A stretch of DNA of 64,000 nucleotides from Pedobacter steynii (GCF_900103665.1 NZ_FNGY01000009.1:1-64000); one strand, 5' to 3'. Counted from the first letter of the stretch, positions 8,614 through 17,801 are shown. Made by a program: numbers and translations. Notes: generated by a model not told the origin, from the sequence alone.

Positions 8614-9804
8614 TTAATATAACAGCTTATCATAAGGATAGCGCTCGGTATGTAAAGCGACAACTTTATCGTACAATAATTGCTTAAATTCTTCTAAATT
8701 CTCTTTGTGTATCGCAGAGATGAATAAGGCAGGCGCATTCTCATTGGCCATCCAGCTGCGTTGAAACTCTTCAAGTGTAAGCGTGGTCTTTTCTTCATCT
8801 TCTGAATCTACTTCCGGGCTCACATATGCATCGATCTTATTGAACACCATTACGATAGGCTTATCTCTGGCGCCAAGCTCTTTCAACGTTTCATTGACCA
8901 CATTGATCTGATCTTCAAAATTGGCATGTGAAACGTCTACAACATGGAGCAGGATATCTGCTTCACGTACTTCATCAAGGGTAGATTTAAAGCATTCTAC
9001 CAGGTGGTGAGGTAGTTTTCTAATAAACCCTACGGTATCTGATAAAAGAAAAGGCAGATTTTCGATTACGACTTTGCGTACTGTCGTATCTAATGTTGCG
9101 AAAAGTTTATTCTCTGCAAACACTTCAGATTTCGACAGCATGTTCATGATCGTCGACTTACCTACGTTGGTATAGCCCACCAAAGCCACGCGGATCAGTT
9201 CCGCCCGGTTTTTACGTTGTGTCTCGTTCTGCTTATCGATCAGTTTCAGGCGGCTCTTCAGCAAAGAGATTTTTTCGAGAATCATCCTTCTGTCACTCTC
9301 AATCTGAGTTTCCCCCGGACCTCTCATCCCGATACCACCTTTTTGGCGCTCCAGGTGGGTCCATAAACGGGTTAACCGCGGCAGCAGGTATTGTAGCTGA
9401 GCCAGCTCCACCTGCGTTTTCGCCTGTGCAGTTTGTGCCCTTCCGGCGAAAATATCAAGGATCAGGTTGCTCCTGTCCAGGACTTTTACCTGAAGTTCGC
9501 GTTCCACATTTCTAAGTTGTGATGGTGACAATTCATCATCAAAAACAACCATATCTATCTCTTCCGACTTTACGTAAGCCGCTATTTCTTCTAATTTCCC
9601 TGTACCTACGAAGGTAGCACGGTCTGGTTTCAGCATTTTCTGCGTAAACGAACGGTCTACCACACCACCGGCAGTATCTACCAGGAATGCCAGTTCATCC
9701 AAAAACTCTTTGGTTTCTTCCTGGGTTTCTCCTGGTCTAATTACGCCAACCAGAACAGCACGTTCGGGTTTAAGCGCGGTATCATAATATTTCTGTTTTC
9801 CCAT
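8614..9804 (-). CDS. hflX: ribosome-associated GTPase HflX
   Basis: A 396-residue GTPase that in other bacteria splits stalled or stress-hibernated 70S ribosomes. The N-terminal HflX domain (about 15-200) includes LSPSQLRNVERELQVKVLDR and the glycine-rich KGGIGMRGPGETQIESDRR; the G domain has G1 GYTNVGKST at about 209-217, G3 DTVGFIRKLP at about 256 and G4 NKID at about 325. The end is the short C-terminal domain common in Bacteroidota. It starts 22 bp after the trpC stop, so it may share trp transcription or have its own promoter. Confidence 0.95.
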   Translation of the reverse strand: MGKQKYYDTALKPERAVLVGVIRPGETQEETKEFLDELAFLVDTAGGVVDRSFTQKMLKPDRATFVGTGKLEEIAAYVKSEEIDMVVFDDELSPSQLRNVERELQVKVLDRSNLILDIFAGRAQTAQAKTQVELAQLQYLLPRLTRLWTHLERQKGGIGMRGPGETQIESDRRMILEKISLLKSRLKLIDKQNETQRKNRAELIRVALVGYTNVGKSTIMNMLSKSEVFAENKLFATLDTTVRKVVIENLPFLLSDTVGFIRKLPHHLVECFKSTLDEVREADILLHVVDVSHANFEDQINVVNETLKELGARDKPIVMVFNKIDAYVSPEVDSEDEEKTTLTLEEFQRSWMANENAPALFISAIHKENLEEFKQLLYDKVVALHTERYPYDKLLY

Positions 9805-9826
9805 GTAAAGTACAAAGATACAAAAG

Positions 9827-10618
9827 TTATACCGAGATCAGCTGACTGACAAAGTCGGTCATGGATGCGCCCGGGTTTTCGGTTTTCATAAAGTTCTCCC
9901 CGATCAGGAAACCATCAAATCCTGCAGCACGCAGCTCATTAATGGTCTGAGGATTGCTGATGGCACTTTCGGAGATCTTCAGGAAGTCGTCCGGAATCTC
10001 ATCTACCAGGTCAAAAGAGGTTTGAATGTTCACAGAGAAATCGGCAAGGTTGCGGTTGTTCACCCCAATGGCATCCAGTTCAGGAATAACACTTCTTTGC
10101 AATTCTTCGAGGTTATGAACCTCCAATAACACGTTTAAACCAAGACTTTTAGCAAACACTGCCAGGTCTTCGATCTCATCAGGAGTCAGGATTGCTGCGA
10201 TGAGCAAGATGATATCTGCACCTAATGCTTTGGCTTCCAGGATCTGGTATTCATCGATCATGAAATCTTTTCTTAAGATCGGAATCTGATTGGCTGCTCT
10301 TGCGGCCAGCAGGTCATTGGTATGTCCGCCGAAAAAATCCACATCCGTTAGCACCGATAAAGCAGAAGCACCTGCAGCTGCATATGCCGTAGTTACCTCT
10401 TCGACAGTCACTTTGTCATTAATGATGCCTTTTGAAGGAGAACGTCGTTTAAATTCGGCGATGATCCCGGTACGCTGATCGTCCAGTAAAAAGTCTTCAA
10501 AGGAGTAAGGAACGCGGTTGAAATGTAATGCTGCTTCCAATTGTTTGATAGAAACATTCGCTTTAGCGAAGTCCACTTCTTCTCTTTTGCGCAGTACGAT
10601 TTTATCTAAAATATTCAT
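9827..10618 (-). CDS. trpC: indole-3-glycerol-phosphate synthase
   Basis: Converts carboxyphenylamino-deoxyribulose phosphate to indole-3-glycerol phosphate in tryptophan synthesis. The 263-residue TIM barrel shows IIAEFKRRSPSKG (phosphate/catalytic Lys region) at about 51-63, ALSVLTDVDFFGG at about 91, ILRKDFMIDEYQI (catalytic Lys) at about 113, LLEVHNLEEL (catalytic Glu) and GVNNRNL at about 185, and a terminal phosphate-binding FLIGENFMK. No TrpF fusion. It begins 2 bp after trpG. trpD, normally between trpG and trpC, is absent here. Confidence 0.96.
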   Translation of the reverse strand: MNILDKIVLRKREEVDFAKANVSIKQLEAALHFNRVPYSFEDFLLDDQRTGIIAEFKRRSPSKGIINDKVTVEEVTTAYAAAGASALSVLTDVDFFGGHTNDLLAARAANQIPILRKDFMIDEYQILEAKALGADIILLIAAILTPDEIEDLAVFAKSLGLNVLLEVHNLEELQRSVIPELDAIGVNNRNLADFSVNIQTSFDLVDEIPDDFLKISESAISNPQTINELRAAGFDGFLIGENFMKTENPGASMTDFVSQLISV

Positions 10619-10620
10619 AA

Positions 10621-11211
10621 TTAATGTTCTAACCAGTTTTTCATCATTTGTTTACCATGTTCCGTAAGGACGCTTTCCGGGTGAAACTGAACACCTCTGA
10701 CATTGAACTCGTTGTGTCTGAGGGCCATAATTTCGTTGTCTTTATCAATTGCAGTTACGGTAAGGCATTCCGGTAATCCTTCATTGCTGACTACCCAGGA
10801 ATGGTAACGTCCTACATTAATCGTTTCCGGGCAATCTTTAAACATCACTTCTTCTTTATCCAGAACTGTAATGGGTGTTGCAATTCCATGCATCGGGCGA
10901 CCTAAATTTAGTAAAGTTCCACCAAATGCTTCTGCAATTGCCTGTTGCCCTAAACAAACACCAAAGATACTTTTAGTGGGCGCATATTTTTTGATCACTT
11001 CCAATAGTAATCCCGCTTCTTCCGGAATTCCGGGGCCCGGAGAAAGGATGATCTGATCGTATTGATCTACATCTGCTAAGTCGAACTTATCGTTACGCCA
11101 TACTTCCACATCTCTACCCAGTTCATTGATTAAATGCACTAAATTATAGGTGAATGAATCGTAATTGTCGATTACCAGTACTTTCTTCTGCATGTTCGTA
11201 TGATTTGTCAT
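10621..11211 (-). CDS. trpG: anthranilate synthase component II (glutamine amidotransferase)
   Basis: Supplies ammonia from glutamine to TrpE for anthranilate formation. The 196 residues form a class I amidotransferase: KVLVIDNYDSFTYNLV at the start, LSPGPGIPEEAG at about 57, the nucleophile in FGVCLGQQAIAE at about 80-92, and the His-Glu pair in QFHPESVLTEHG at about 175-186. It starts 1 bp after the trpE stop, indicating translational coupling. A PabA role in folate synthesis (dual use) cannot be excluded from sequence. Confidence 0.95.
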   Translation of the reverse strand: MTNHTNMQKKVLVIDNYDSFTYNLVHLINELGRDVEVWRNDKFDLADVDQYDQIILSPGPGIPEEAGLLLEVIKKYAPTKSIFGVCLGQQAIAEAFGGTLLNLGRPMHGIATPITVLDKEEVMFKDCPETINVGRYHSWVVSNEGLPECLTVTAIDKDNEIMALRHNEFNVRGVQFHPESVLTEHGKQMMKNWLEH

Positions 11212-11212
11212 G

Positions 11213-12616
11213 TTATATTCCTGTAGCCATTTCTATTGCCCGGCGAAGGGCTGCAATTTTATTATTTACTTCATTCATCTCATTTTCCGGGATGGAATCT
11301 GCCACGATACCAGCACCTGCCCTGTAATGCAGTTGGTTGTTTTTACTCATAAAGGTCCGGATCATGATGGCATGGTTAAATTTATCATCGAAGCCCATGT
11401 AACCAATGGCTCCGGCATAGAAGTTACGTCCTAATCCTTCGTACTCATCGATCAGTTGCATCGCCCTGTATTTCGGTGCGCCACTCAATGTTCCGGCAGG
11501 ATAGGTATCTGCTACCACCTTAAAAGCAGAAGTATTCTTTTGAAGATTTCCGCTTACTTTGGAAACCAGGTGGATGAGGTGTGAATAGTATTGTACTTCT
11601 TTGAAGGACTTTACTTCTACCCCACTGCAATGTCTGCTCAGGTCATTTCTTGCCAGGTCTACCAGCATGACATGTTCTGCACTTTCTTTAGGATCCTGCT
11701 CTAATTTTCTGGCCAGTTCTGCATCTTCTTCGTCGTTTCCGGTTCTTTTGAAGGTTCCGGCAATCGGGAAAATATTGGCCACATTATCTTTGATGGTGAT
11801 CTGTGCTTCCGGCGAGGAGCCGAACAACTTGAAGCTTCCATAATCGAAATAGAACAGGTATGGAGAAGGGTTGATGGAACGCAGGCAACGGTATACATTA
11901 AATTCGTCCCCTAAGAAACCTTGTTTAAATGCTCTGGATGGAACAATCTGAAAAACATCACCCCGCAGGATATGCGTTTTCATCTTGTCGACAATATCCA
12001 TAAAGCCCTGATCTGTCAGGTTTGAATGTTCTTCCCCCGTGGTTTTAAAACTATATTCCGGGAAGTTTTTATTCTGAACCAGGTATTCCATTTTGGTCAG
12101 ATCCTCGTCTTCATCTTCGTTAAAGGTGTTTTTGAAGAGGGTTATTTCATTTTTGAAGTGATCAATGGCAATGATGTACCGGTAAATATGGTATTGCATC
12201 ACCGGAATTTCTTCGTCCTTTGGGCATTCCGCTTTGAAAGTAATGTCTTCAAATTTAGGGACGGCATTCCAGGTAAAATATCCGAACAGACCGTTGGAGA
12301 TATAGCGGGTATCTTCTACTACTCCCGGCTGAAACTGCTCCTTGAAGGCATCAATTTCTTCGGTCAGCACAAAATTCTCTTTTTCACTTTTCTTTCCATC
12401 AGGAAAATAGGAAGACAAGATGCCATTGTTGAGCATAATTCCTGCAACAGGCTCTGCACAGACGTAGCTGACAGAGTTTTCCCGGCTGTGGTAGTCGGAA
12501 CTTTCCAATAAAATGGTATTTGGGAACACATCTCTTAACCTCAGATAGATGCTCACCGGAGTAGTGGTATCGGCAAGGCGCTTCTTGTAAGTGGTATTAA
12601 TTATATAGTTCTTCAT
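11213..12616 (-). CDS. trpE: anthranilate synthase component I
   Basis: Makes anthranilate from chorismate, the first step of tryptophan synthesis. The 467-residue protein carries the feedback-inhibition motif LLESS at about 34-38, DVFQIVPSRAF at about 218, YLFYFDYGSFKLFGSSPE, and the chorismate-binding signature GTLSGAPKYRAMQLIDEYE at about 372-390, ending in a standard RAGAGIVADSIPENE. The motif LLESS together with the adjacent trpG marks it as TrpE rather than PabB. Expression is predicted to be controlled by the attenuator described upstream (leader peptide at 12981-13058, terminator at 12927-12952). Confidence 0.96.
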   Translation of the reverse strand: MKNYIINTTYKKRLADTTTPVSIYLRLRDVFPNTILLESSDYHSRENSVSYVCAEPVAGIMLNNGILSSYFPDGKKSEKENFVLTEEIDAFKEQFQPGVVEDTRYISNGLFGYFTWNAVPKFEDITFKAECPKDEEIPVMQYHIYRYIIAIDHFKNEITLFKNTFNEDEDEDLTKMEYLVQNKNFPEYSFKTTGEEHSNLTDQGFMDIVDKMKTHILRGDVFQIVPSRAFKQGFLGDEFNVYRCLRSINPSPYLFYFDYGSFKLFGSSPEAQITIKDNVANIFPIAGTFKRTGNDEEDAELARKLEQDPKESAEHVMLVDLARNDLSRHCSGVEVKSFKEVQYYSHLIHLVSKVSGNLQKNTSAFKVVADTYPAGTLSGAPKYRAMQLIDEYEGLGRNFYAGAIGYMGFDDKFNHAIMIRTFMSKNNQLHYRAGAGIVADSIPENEMNEVNNKIAALRRAIEMATGI

Positions 12617-12920
12617 CTTAATTCTTGGTTTTCATTTGCATTGCTTCCCATTTTTTCAGGAGCAATCAGTATATATTCATTTCTTCGTTCATTGTCAGGC
12701 TTTCTTTCTCAGCAAGCTTTTGGTTCATTTTCAGGCGCCAGGCCAGGTATGCTTTCGATTTTTCATCTGTCTCTATTTAATTTTCGGTGTTCACTACTTA
12801 CGTTCAAAGGTCCTCAAGTGCTTTTAAATCCGGTTTAGCGGCTATGAAGCAGTCTTTTATCAAGTTTTTGTAAGCCCTATGCTTACGGTGGTTTCATTTC
12901 CTCTTCAAAAAAATTATACA
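12617..12920 (-). other. trp leader spacer between attenuator and trpE
   Basis: About 300 bp between the attenuator and trpE. On the minus strand one frame reads like eroded coding sequence (an AWRLKMNQKLAEKESLTMNEEM segment ending at a stop shortly before trpE) but it is interrupted by three stop codons and has no plausible start. I see no hairpin or promoter of note. It may be the remains of a short gene once located between leader and trpE, or untranslated leader. Confidence 0.35.
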
Positions 12921-12921
12921 A

Positions 12922-12952
12922 CAAAAAACCCGACGTGTGGTTACGTCGGGTT
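12922..12952 (-). terminator. trp attenuator terminator hairpin
   Basis: Read on the minus strand: a perfect 10-bp stem (AACCCGACGT/ACGTCGGGTT) with a 6-nt loop, directly followed by a T tract. It lies 28 bp past the leader-peptide stop and about 305 bp before trpE. Since it precedes the structural genes and no gene other than the leader peptide lies upstream on this strand, it is best read as an attenuator. Confidence 0.85.
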
Positions 12953-12980
12953 AAAGTGTGGTTTGGTTTAGGTTGATAAA

Positions 12981-13058
12981 CTATAAGGTACACGAAGCTA
13001 CGACGAAACTCTTTTCAGAATTACTGCGCCATTGCCAAGTATGTATATTGTTAATCAT
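12981..13058 (-). CDS. trp operon leader peptide (TrpL-like, 25 codons)
   Basis: A 25-codon ORF beginning MINNIHTWQWRSNSEK and ending ASCTL. It contains Trp-Gln-Trp at codons 8-10, a very improbable density for a 25-residue ORF. It is placed between a strong promoter and an intrinsic terminator, both in the direction of trpE. Codons for FVV include CGTCG, complementary to CGACG in the 5' arm of the terminator, so stalling at the Trp codons could leave an antiterminator free to form; this pairing is short (5 bp core) and is an inference. The predicted transcription start is within a few bases of the ATG, so translation would be leaderless or nearly so. Confidence 0.8.
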   Translation of the reverse strand: MINNIHTWQWRSNSEKSFVVASCTL

Positions 13059-13064
13059 GAGCAA

Positions 13065-13095
13065 CAAAAATATAAATAAATCTTACAACACCAAA
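13065..13095 (-). promoter_or_regulatory. promoter of the trp leader
   Basis: On the minus strand, TTTG (13092-13095) is separated by exactly 19 nt from TATTTTTG (13065-13072), matching the Bacteroidota sigma-A consensus TTTG-N19-TAnnTTTG. The start of transcription would fall at about 13058-13061, right at the leader-peptide ATG. Confidence 0.75.
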
Positions 13096-13110
13096 TTAAA
13101 TTGTGAAATT

Positions 13111-13545
13111 TTATGATACTCCCCAGAACGTCCTTGCCGGATCAGCCTTGATCATTGCGATAATTGCAGCAACAATCATGATTAATCCAAGACCAAAATA
13201 AAGGGCAATAGTGCGGTGTTTGCCTGCTGGCTCAACAATTCGCTTCGATCTTGCGTTTCCAACAGTGATTAAAATGGCTGCAAAAATCATCATTGAAATG
13301 TGCTCCATTTTCCAGTATCTGATTCCCGCTTCGACTAAAGGGCTCATGAAATATAATATCAAGCCAAATAAAATTTGGACATGGGTAAAGATCAATGTAA
13401 AAACATTCAATTTCCTGTTTCCTTCTGTATATGGCTTTTTACCCAACCATCCTGTCAATGCCTGAACGATTGCCAATACCAATAAAATTAAAACCAGGTA
13501 ACGCCATCCTGAATGCGCACTTCTCAAAATCTGATAGAAATTCAT
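13111..13545 (-). CDS. four-span membrane protein, cytochrome-b-like, function unknown
   Basis: A 144-residue integral membrane protein with four predicted spans (about 14-31, 50-68, 82-97 and 111-132). Conserved-looking polar positions include AHSGWRYL at residues 10-17, THVQILFGLILYFM at about 54, a His near residue 81 in KMEHISMMIF and KHRTIALYF at about 108. The spacing of membrane-embedded His residues recalls small cytochrome b561-type proteins often found in Bacteroidota, but haem binding is not shown. It is upstream of the trp leader on the same strand with only about 16 bp between its stop and the trp promoter. Confidence 0.65.
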   Translation of the reverse strand: MNFYQILRSAHSGWRYLVLILLVLAIVQALTGWLGKKPYTEGNRKLNVFTLIFTHVQILFGLILYFMSPLVEAGIRYWKMEHISMMIFAAILITVGNARSKRIVEPAGKHRTIALYFGLGLIMIVAAIIAMIKADPARTFWGVS

Positions 13546-13725
13546 AACTATGTTTTTCTTTCAAACTTAACTAATAAATTACTTGATTATAAAAAAGAGA
13601 AAATAGTAATGTTTATTTAAAACCATTCTAAATGGAGCTGAGCACCTTGTTTTCAGTAAAAAACATGTTATAAAGCCCTGTAGTTGTTTTTTTATGATAG
13701 ATTTAGGGAACTAATCTAAATTTTT

Positions 13726-16452
13726 ATGAAGAAAATTCTACTCTCGCTTGCGTTGGTCTTTTCTGGTACTTTTTTATTTGCACAGCAAACCTATCCTGTA
13801 AACGGCTCTTACGACATCAGGCAGGGAATGTATGCGTTCACCAATGCAAATATTGTAGTTAATGCCAACCAGACCATCTCCAACGGAACCTTACTAATTA
13901 AAGGACAGACCATCCAATCTGTAGGCACAGGAACAGCCATACCGAAGGGTTATGTGGTGATCGACCTGAAAGGCAAATACATTTATCCCTCGCTCGTGGA
14001 TGCTTTTACGGCTTACGGGGTAGCAGAAGGCAGTCGCCAGGGAACAGGCGGACCACGCCAGTCGATTTTTATCTCTACCAAAAAAGGGGCTTATGGCTGG
14101 AATGAAGCCATTCGTCCGGAAACGCATGTCAACACCATATTTGCCATCGATGCTAAAAAAGCAGATGAATTGCGTAAAGCAGGTTTTGGCAGTGTGAATG
14201 TGGTCAACAGGGATGGCATCTCCCGGGGCACCTCTTCGGCGGTGACTTTAAGTGACGAACGGGAAAATGGCATTATGCTAAAACCGGAAGCTTCCGCCAA
14301 TTATTCCTTCAATAAAGGGACTTCACAAAATGACTACCCGACCTCATTGATGGGATCCATCGCGCTCCTGCGTCAGACCTATTATGATGCGCAATGGTAT
14401 GGCAAACAGAAAGAAGAGTACAACATCTCCCTGGAAGAGTTTAACAAGCAACAAAATCTACCTCAGATCTTTGAGGCGGATGGCTGGCAAAATATCCTGC
14501 GCGCCGATAAAATTGGGAAAGAGTTTGGCAAACAGTATATCATCAAATCAAATGGAGATGAATACCAGAGAATTGAGGCCGTAAAAGGTACCGGGGCCAG
14601 TCTGATTATTCCCATCAACTTTATAAAAGCCTACGATGTGGCTGATCCTGCAGATGCAAGAGATGTGACGCTTGCACAAATGAAAGGCTGGGAAATGGCT
14701 CCTGCCAATCCGGGAGTGCTGGAAAAAGCAGGGATCCGATTTTCTTTAACGGCACACGGCCTCGATAAACCAGCTGATTTCTGGACCAATATCCGTTCGG
14801 CAATAGACAATGGATTGAGTCAGAAGCAAGCTTTACTGGCCGTTACAGAGGTTCCTGCAGCAATGATCGGGATTTCCGACAAGGTGGGTACGATTGAAAA
14901 AGGCAAACTCGCCAACTTCATCATTACTTCCGACAGCTTATTTAAAAAGAGCAACCTTGTGCTGGAGAACTGGGTACAGGGAAAACGCTTTATCACTTAT
15001 CAGAAAGACGAAAAAGATACGGCATCAAAGGCTCCTGCTAAAAAGGAAGAACCAGTACAAAAACTGGCAACAGGCACGCTGATTTATCCATTTACAGCTT
15101 TCGGCAATGCCAGTCCTTTAAAACAAGAGACCGTATTGTTGAAAAACGCGACTGTTTGGACCAATGAAAAAGAGGGCATTTTGCAGAATGCAGATGTTTT
15201 ACTGGAAAACGGAAAGATCAAATCGGTAGGTAAAAACCTAAGTGCAGGCAATGCAAAGGTGATTGACGCGACGGGAAAACACATCACTCCCGGTCTGATC
15301 GATGAACATTCCCATATTGCCGGAACAGGCGGCATTAATGAAGGTGCCCAATCTTCCTCCGCAGAAGTACGGATTGCAGACATTATCAATTCTGAAGATG
15401 TTAATATCTACCGTCAGCTTGCAGGTGGGGTCACCACTTCACAGATCCTTCACGGCTCTGCAAACCCTGTAGGCGGACAGGCGCAACTGATCAAACTCCG
15501 CTGGGGGAAACTTCCGGAAGAGCTAAAGTTTGCCGGTTCTGATGGTTTTATCAAGTTTGCACTTGGTGAAAACGTAAAGCAAAGTAATTTTGGTTCCGGA
15601 GCACGCTTTCCGGTGACAAGGATGGGAGTAGAACAATCTTTTGTAGATCAGTTTACCCGTGCAAAAGAATACAAAGCGGCAATGGCTGTTAAAGGAAGCA
15701 CCGTACGCCGTGATCTGGAACTGGATGCGATTGTAGAAATTCTGGACAACAAACGTTTCATCACCTGTCACTCTTATGTGCAGTCCGAGATCAATATGCT
15801 GATGAATGTGGCCGATAGTCTTGGCTTTAAGATCAACACTTTCACCCATATTCTGGAAGGTTACAAAGTGGCGGATAAAATGAAAGCACGTGGCATCAAT
15901 GCTTCTACCTTCTCTGATTGGTGGGCTTATAAAATGGAGGTTGCAGAAGCCATTCCTTACAATGGAAAGATTATGCACAATGTTGGGATCACGACTGCTT
16001 TCAATTCAGATGATGCAGAAATGGCCCGCAGGTTAAACCAGGAAGCAGGAAAAGCCGTGTTATACGGTGGCGTTCCTGAAGAAGATGCCTTGAAATTCGT
16101 GACTTTAAACCCGGCAAAAATGCTGCACATCGACAATAAAGTAGGCAGTATCAAAGCAGGTAAAGATGCGGATGTGGTGATCTGGTCGGCACACCCATTG
16201 TCTATTTATGCCAAGGCAGAGCAAACATTTGTAGATGGCATCTCTTACTGGGACATCAGTCGTGATGAACAGGTAAGAAAAGCGCAAAACACAGAACGCG
16301 AAAGGCTCATCAAAAAAATGCAGGACAGCAAAAGTAAAGGCGGTAAAACACAACGCCCGGTTGCAGAAAGCCCTCGCATGTACCATTGCGAAACAGTAGA
16401 AGATTATTCTATGGAACTAAACGAATCAGAAAGGACACATACTCATGAATAA
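13726..16452 (+). CDS. tandem amidohydrolase: degenerate N-terminal module plus intact C-terminal module
   Basis: A 908-residue exported protein (signal peptide 1-19, ending FAQ). It holds two amidohydrolase modules. The N-terminal one (about 25-425) has the composite beta-sandwich start (ANIVVNANQTISNGTLLIKG) and the end GTIEKGKLANFIITSD, but at the metal site it reads YPSLVDAFTAYG, with no HxH. The C-terminal module (about 465-890) has the normal TPGLIDEHSHI, a His region around FITCHSYV and FNSDDAEM as the likely catalytic Asp, and ends GSIKAGKDADVVIWSAHPL. So only the second half can bind metal in the usual way. Substrate unknown (imidazolonepropionase/peptidase-like subfamily). It overlaps the next gene by 8 bp. 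Confidence 0.85.
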   Translation: MKKILLSLALVFSGTFLFAQQTYPVNGSYDIRQGMYAFTNANIVVNANQTISNGTLLIKGQTIQSVGTGTAIPKGYVVIDLKGKYIYPSLVDAFTAYGVAEGSRQGTGGPRQSIFISTKKGAYGWNEAIRPETHVNTIFAIDAKKADELRKAGFGSVNVVNRDGISRGTSSAVTLSDERENGIMLKPEASANYSFNKGTSQNDYPTSLMGSIALLRQTYYDAQWYGKQKEEYNISLEEFNKQQNLPQIFEADGWQNILRADKIGKEFGKQYIIKSNGDEYQRIEAVKGTGASLIIPINFIKAYDVADPADARDVTLAQMKGWEMAPANPGVLEKAGIRFSLTAHGLDKPADFWTNIRSAIDNGLSQKQALLAVTEVPAAMIGISDKVGTIEKGKLANFIITSDSLFKKSNLVLENWVQGKRFITYQKDEKDTASKAPAKKEEPVQKLATGTLIYPFTAFGNASPLKQETVLLKNATVWTNEKEGILQNADVLLENGKIKSVGKNLSAGNAKVIDATGKHITPGLIDEHSHIAGTGGINEGAQSSSAEVRIADIINSEDVNIYRQLAGGVTTSQILHGSANPVGGQAQLIKLRWGKLPEELKFAGSDGFIKFALGENVKQSNFGSGARFPVTRMGVEQSFVDQFTRAKEYKAAMAVKGSTVRRDLELDAIVEILDNKRFITCHSYVQSEINMLMNVADSLGFKINTFTHILEGYKVADKMKARGINASTFSDWWAYKMEVAEAIPYNGKIMHNVGITTAFNSDDAEMARRLNQEAGKAVLYGGVPEEDALKFVTLNPAKMLHIDNKVGSIKAGKDADVVIWSAHPLSIYAKAEQTFVDGISYWDISRDEQVRKAQNTERERLIKKMQDSKSKGGKTQRPVAESPRMYHCETVEDYSMELNESERTHTHE

Positions 16453-17761
16453 ATATTTTTTAACCTTGTTCCTTACCGCCGCAACAGCCGTTTCCGGTTT
16501 TGCACAGGCCAACATCTCTCCTGCCCCCGCACAAAGTAAGCTGACCTATGTATTGGGCGCTAAATTACACCTGGGCAATGGTACCGTTATTGAAAATGGA
16601 TATCTGATCTTTGATAAAGGCAAGATCACGGGCATTGGAGATGCAACGGTAGTCCGCCTGGATATGTCAAAAGGCGAATTGATCCAGGCCAATGGCAAAC
16701 ATGTTTATCCTGGCTTTATTGCTCCTGTAACGAATTTAGGTCTGGCGGAGTTTGAATCGGTAAAAGCATCGCTCGATTTTTCTGAGATCGGCAACCTGAA
16801 CCCTCATATCCGCTCCATCATCGCTTACAATACGGATTCTAAGGTTCCGGCAACGTTGAGGAGTAATGGTGTGCTGATGGCACAGGTTACCCCACAGGGC
16901 GGGACCGTTTCGGGAAGCTCCTCAGTGGTACAGCTAGATGCCTGGAACTGGGAAGATGCGGCGATCAAAAAAGATGACGCCATGCACATGAGCTGGCCGG
17001 TAACGCCAAAGATCAGGCCTGGCTTTGGAAACCGTCCTCCTACACTTACTCCTGAATTGCTAAAAGAAAGAACACAAAACTCCATCAATGAGCTGGACCA
17101 GCTTTTCTCTGAAGCCAAAGCCTATGCGGAAACCGCTAAACCAGCAGTGACAAACGCCCGCCTTGCAGCCATGAAAAACCTGTTTAATGGCGGTCAGAAG
17201 TTGTTCATCAATGTAGATGGCCAGAAGGACATTATTGCGGCTGTCAATTTTGCAAAGAAATACCAGATTACCCCGGTAATCGTGGGTGGAGATGAGGCTT
17301 ATCTGGCGATTGATTTTCTAAAACAAAACAATGTTTCTGTGGTAGTAAAACAGCCTCATGCACTTCCCAATGTGACAGATGACGATGTGAATATGCCTTA
17401 CAAGAATGCCGCAGTATTGGTAAATGCCGGATTGAATGTAGTGATCAGTATTGATGGCTACTGGCAGCAAAGAAACCTTCCTTTTATGGCAGGAACAGTT
17501 GCTGCATGGGGCCTTGATCCTGAAAAAGCATTACAAACCATTACCCTGAATACCGCTAAAGTTCTGGGCATAGACAAGACTACAGGCAGCTTAGAAACAG
17601 GGAAGGATGCAACTTTCTTTATCTCCTCCGGAGATGCTTTAGACATGAGGTCTAATCATGTTGAAAAGGCATTTATTCAGGGAAGAGACATCAATCTGGA
17701 CAATCTGCACAAACAACTGGACAAGAAATTCAGTGATAAATACAATGCACAGAAGCAATAG
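16445..17761 (+). CDS. amidohydrolase-like protein lacking the metal-binding HxH
   Basis: A 438-residue exported protein (signal peptide 1-20, SGFAQ). It has the amidohydrolase frame: GAKLHLGNGTVIENGYLIFDKGKITGIGD at the N terminus, ALQTITLNTAKVLGIDKTTGSLETGKDATFFI at the C terminus. Where active enzymes have PGxxDxHxH it reads YPGFIAPVTNLG, as in the N-terminal half of its partner. It is probably a non-catalytic or structural partner of the 908-residue enzyme, with which it is translationally coupled (8-bp overlap). The following terminator at 17802-17838 ends the two-gene operon. Confidence 0.83.
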   Translation: MNKYFLTLFLTAATAVSGFAQANISPAPAQSKLTYVLGAKLHLGNGTVIENGYLIFDKGKITGIGDATVVRLDMSKGELIQANGKHVYPGFIAPVTNLGLAEFESVKASLDFSEIGNLNPHIRSIIAYNTDSKVPATLRSNGVLMAQVTPQGGTVSGSSSVVQLDAWNWEDAAIKKDDAMHMSWPVTPKIRPGFGNRPPTLTPELLKERTQNSINELDQLFSEAKAYAETAKPAVTNARLAAMKNLFNGGQKLFINVDGQKDIIAAVNFAKKYQITPVIVGGDEAYLAIDFLKQNNVSVVVKQPHALPNVTDDDVNMPYKNAAVLVNAGLNVVISIDGYWQQRNLPFMAGTVAAWGLDPEKALQTITLNTAKVLGIDKTTGSLETGKDATFFISSGDALDMRSNHVEKAFIQGRDINLDNLHKQLDKKFSDKYNAQKQ

Positions 17762-17801
17762 TTAATCATTTTATCTTTTCTGCCCCATAGCGGGATGGAG
17801 C

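Noticed and set aside
12636..12838. Plus-strand open frames upstream of trpE
   Set aside because: Phe-rich, low-complexity composition typical of antisense frames and no promoter or start signal; the minus strand holds the trp leader.
12617..12860. Minus-strand frame that looks like eroded coding sequence before trpE
   Set aside because: Interrupted by three stops and without start; kept only as a remark on the spacer.
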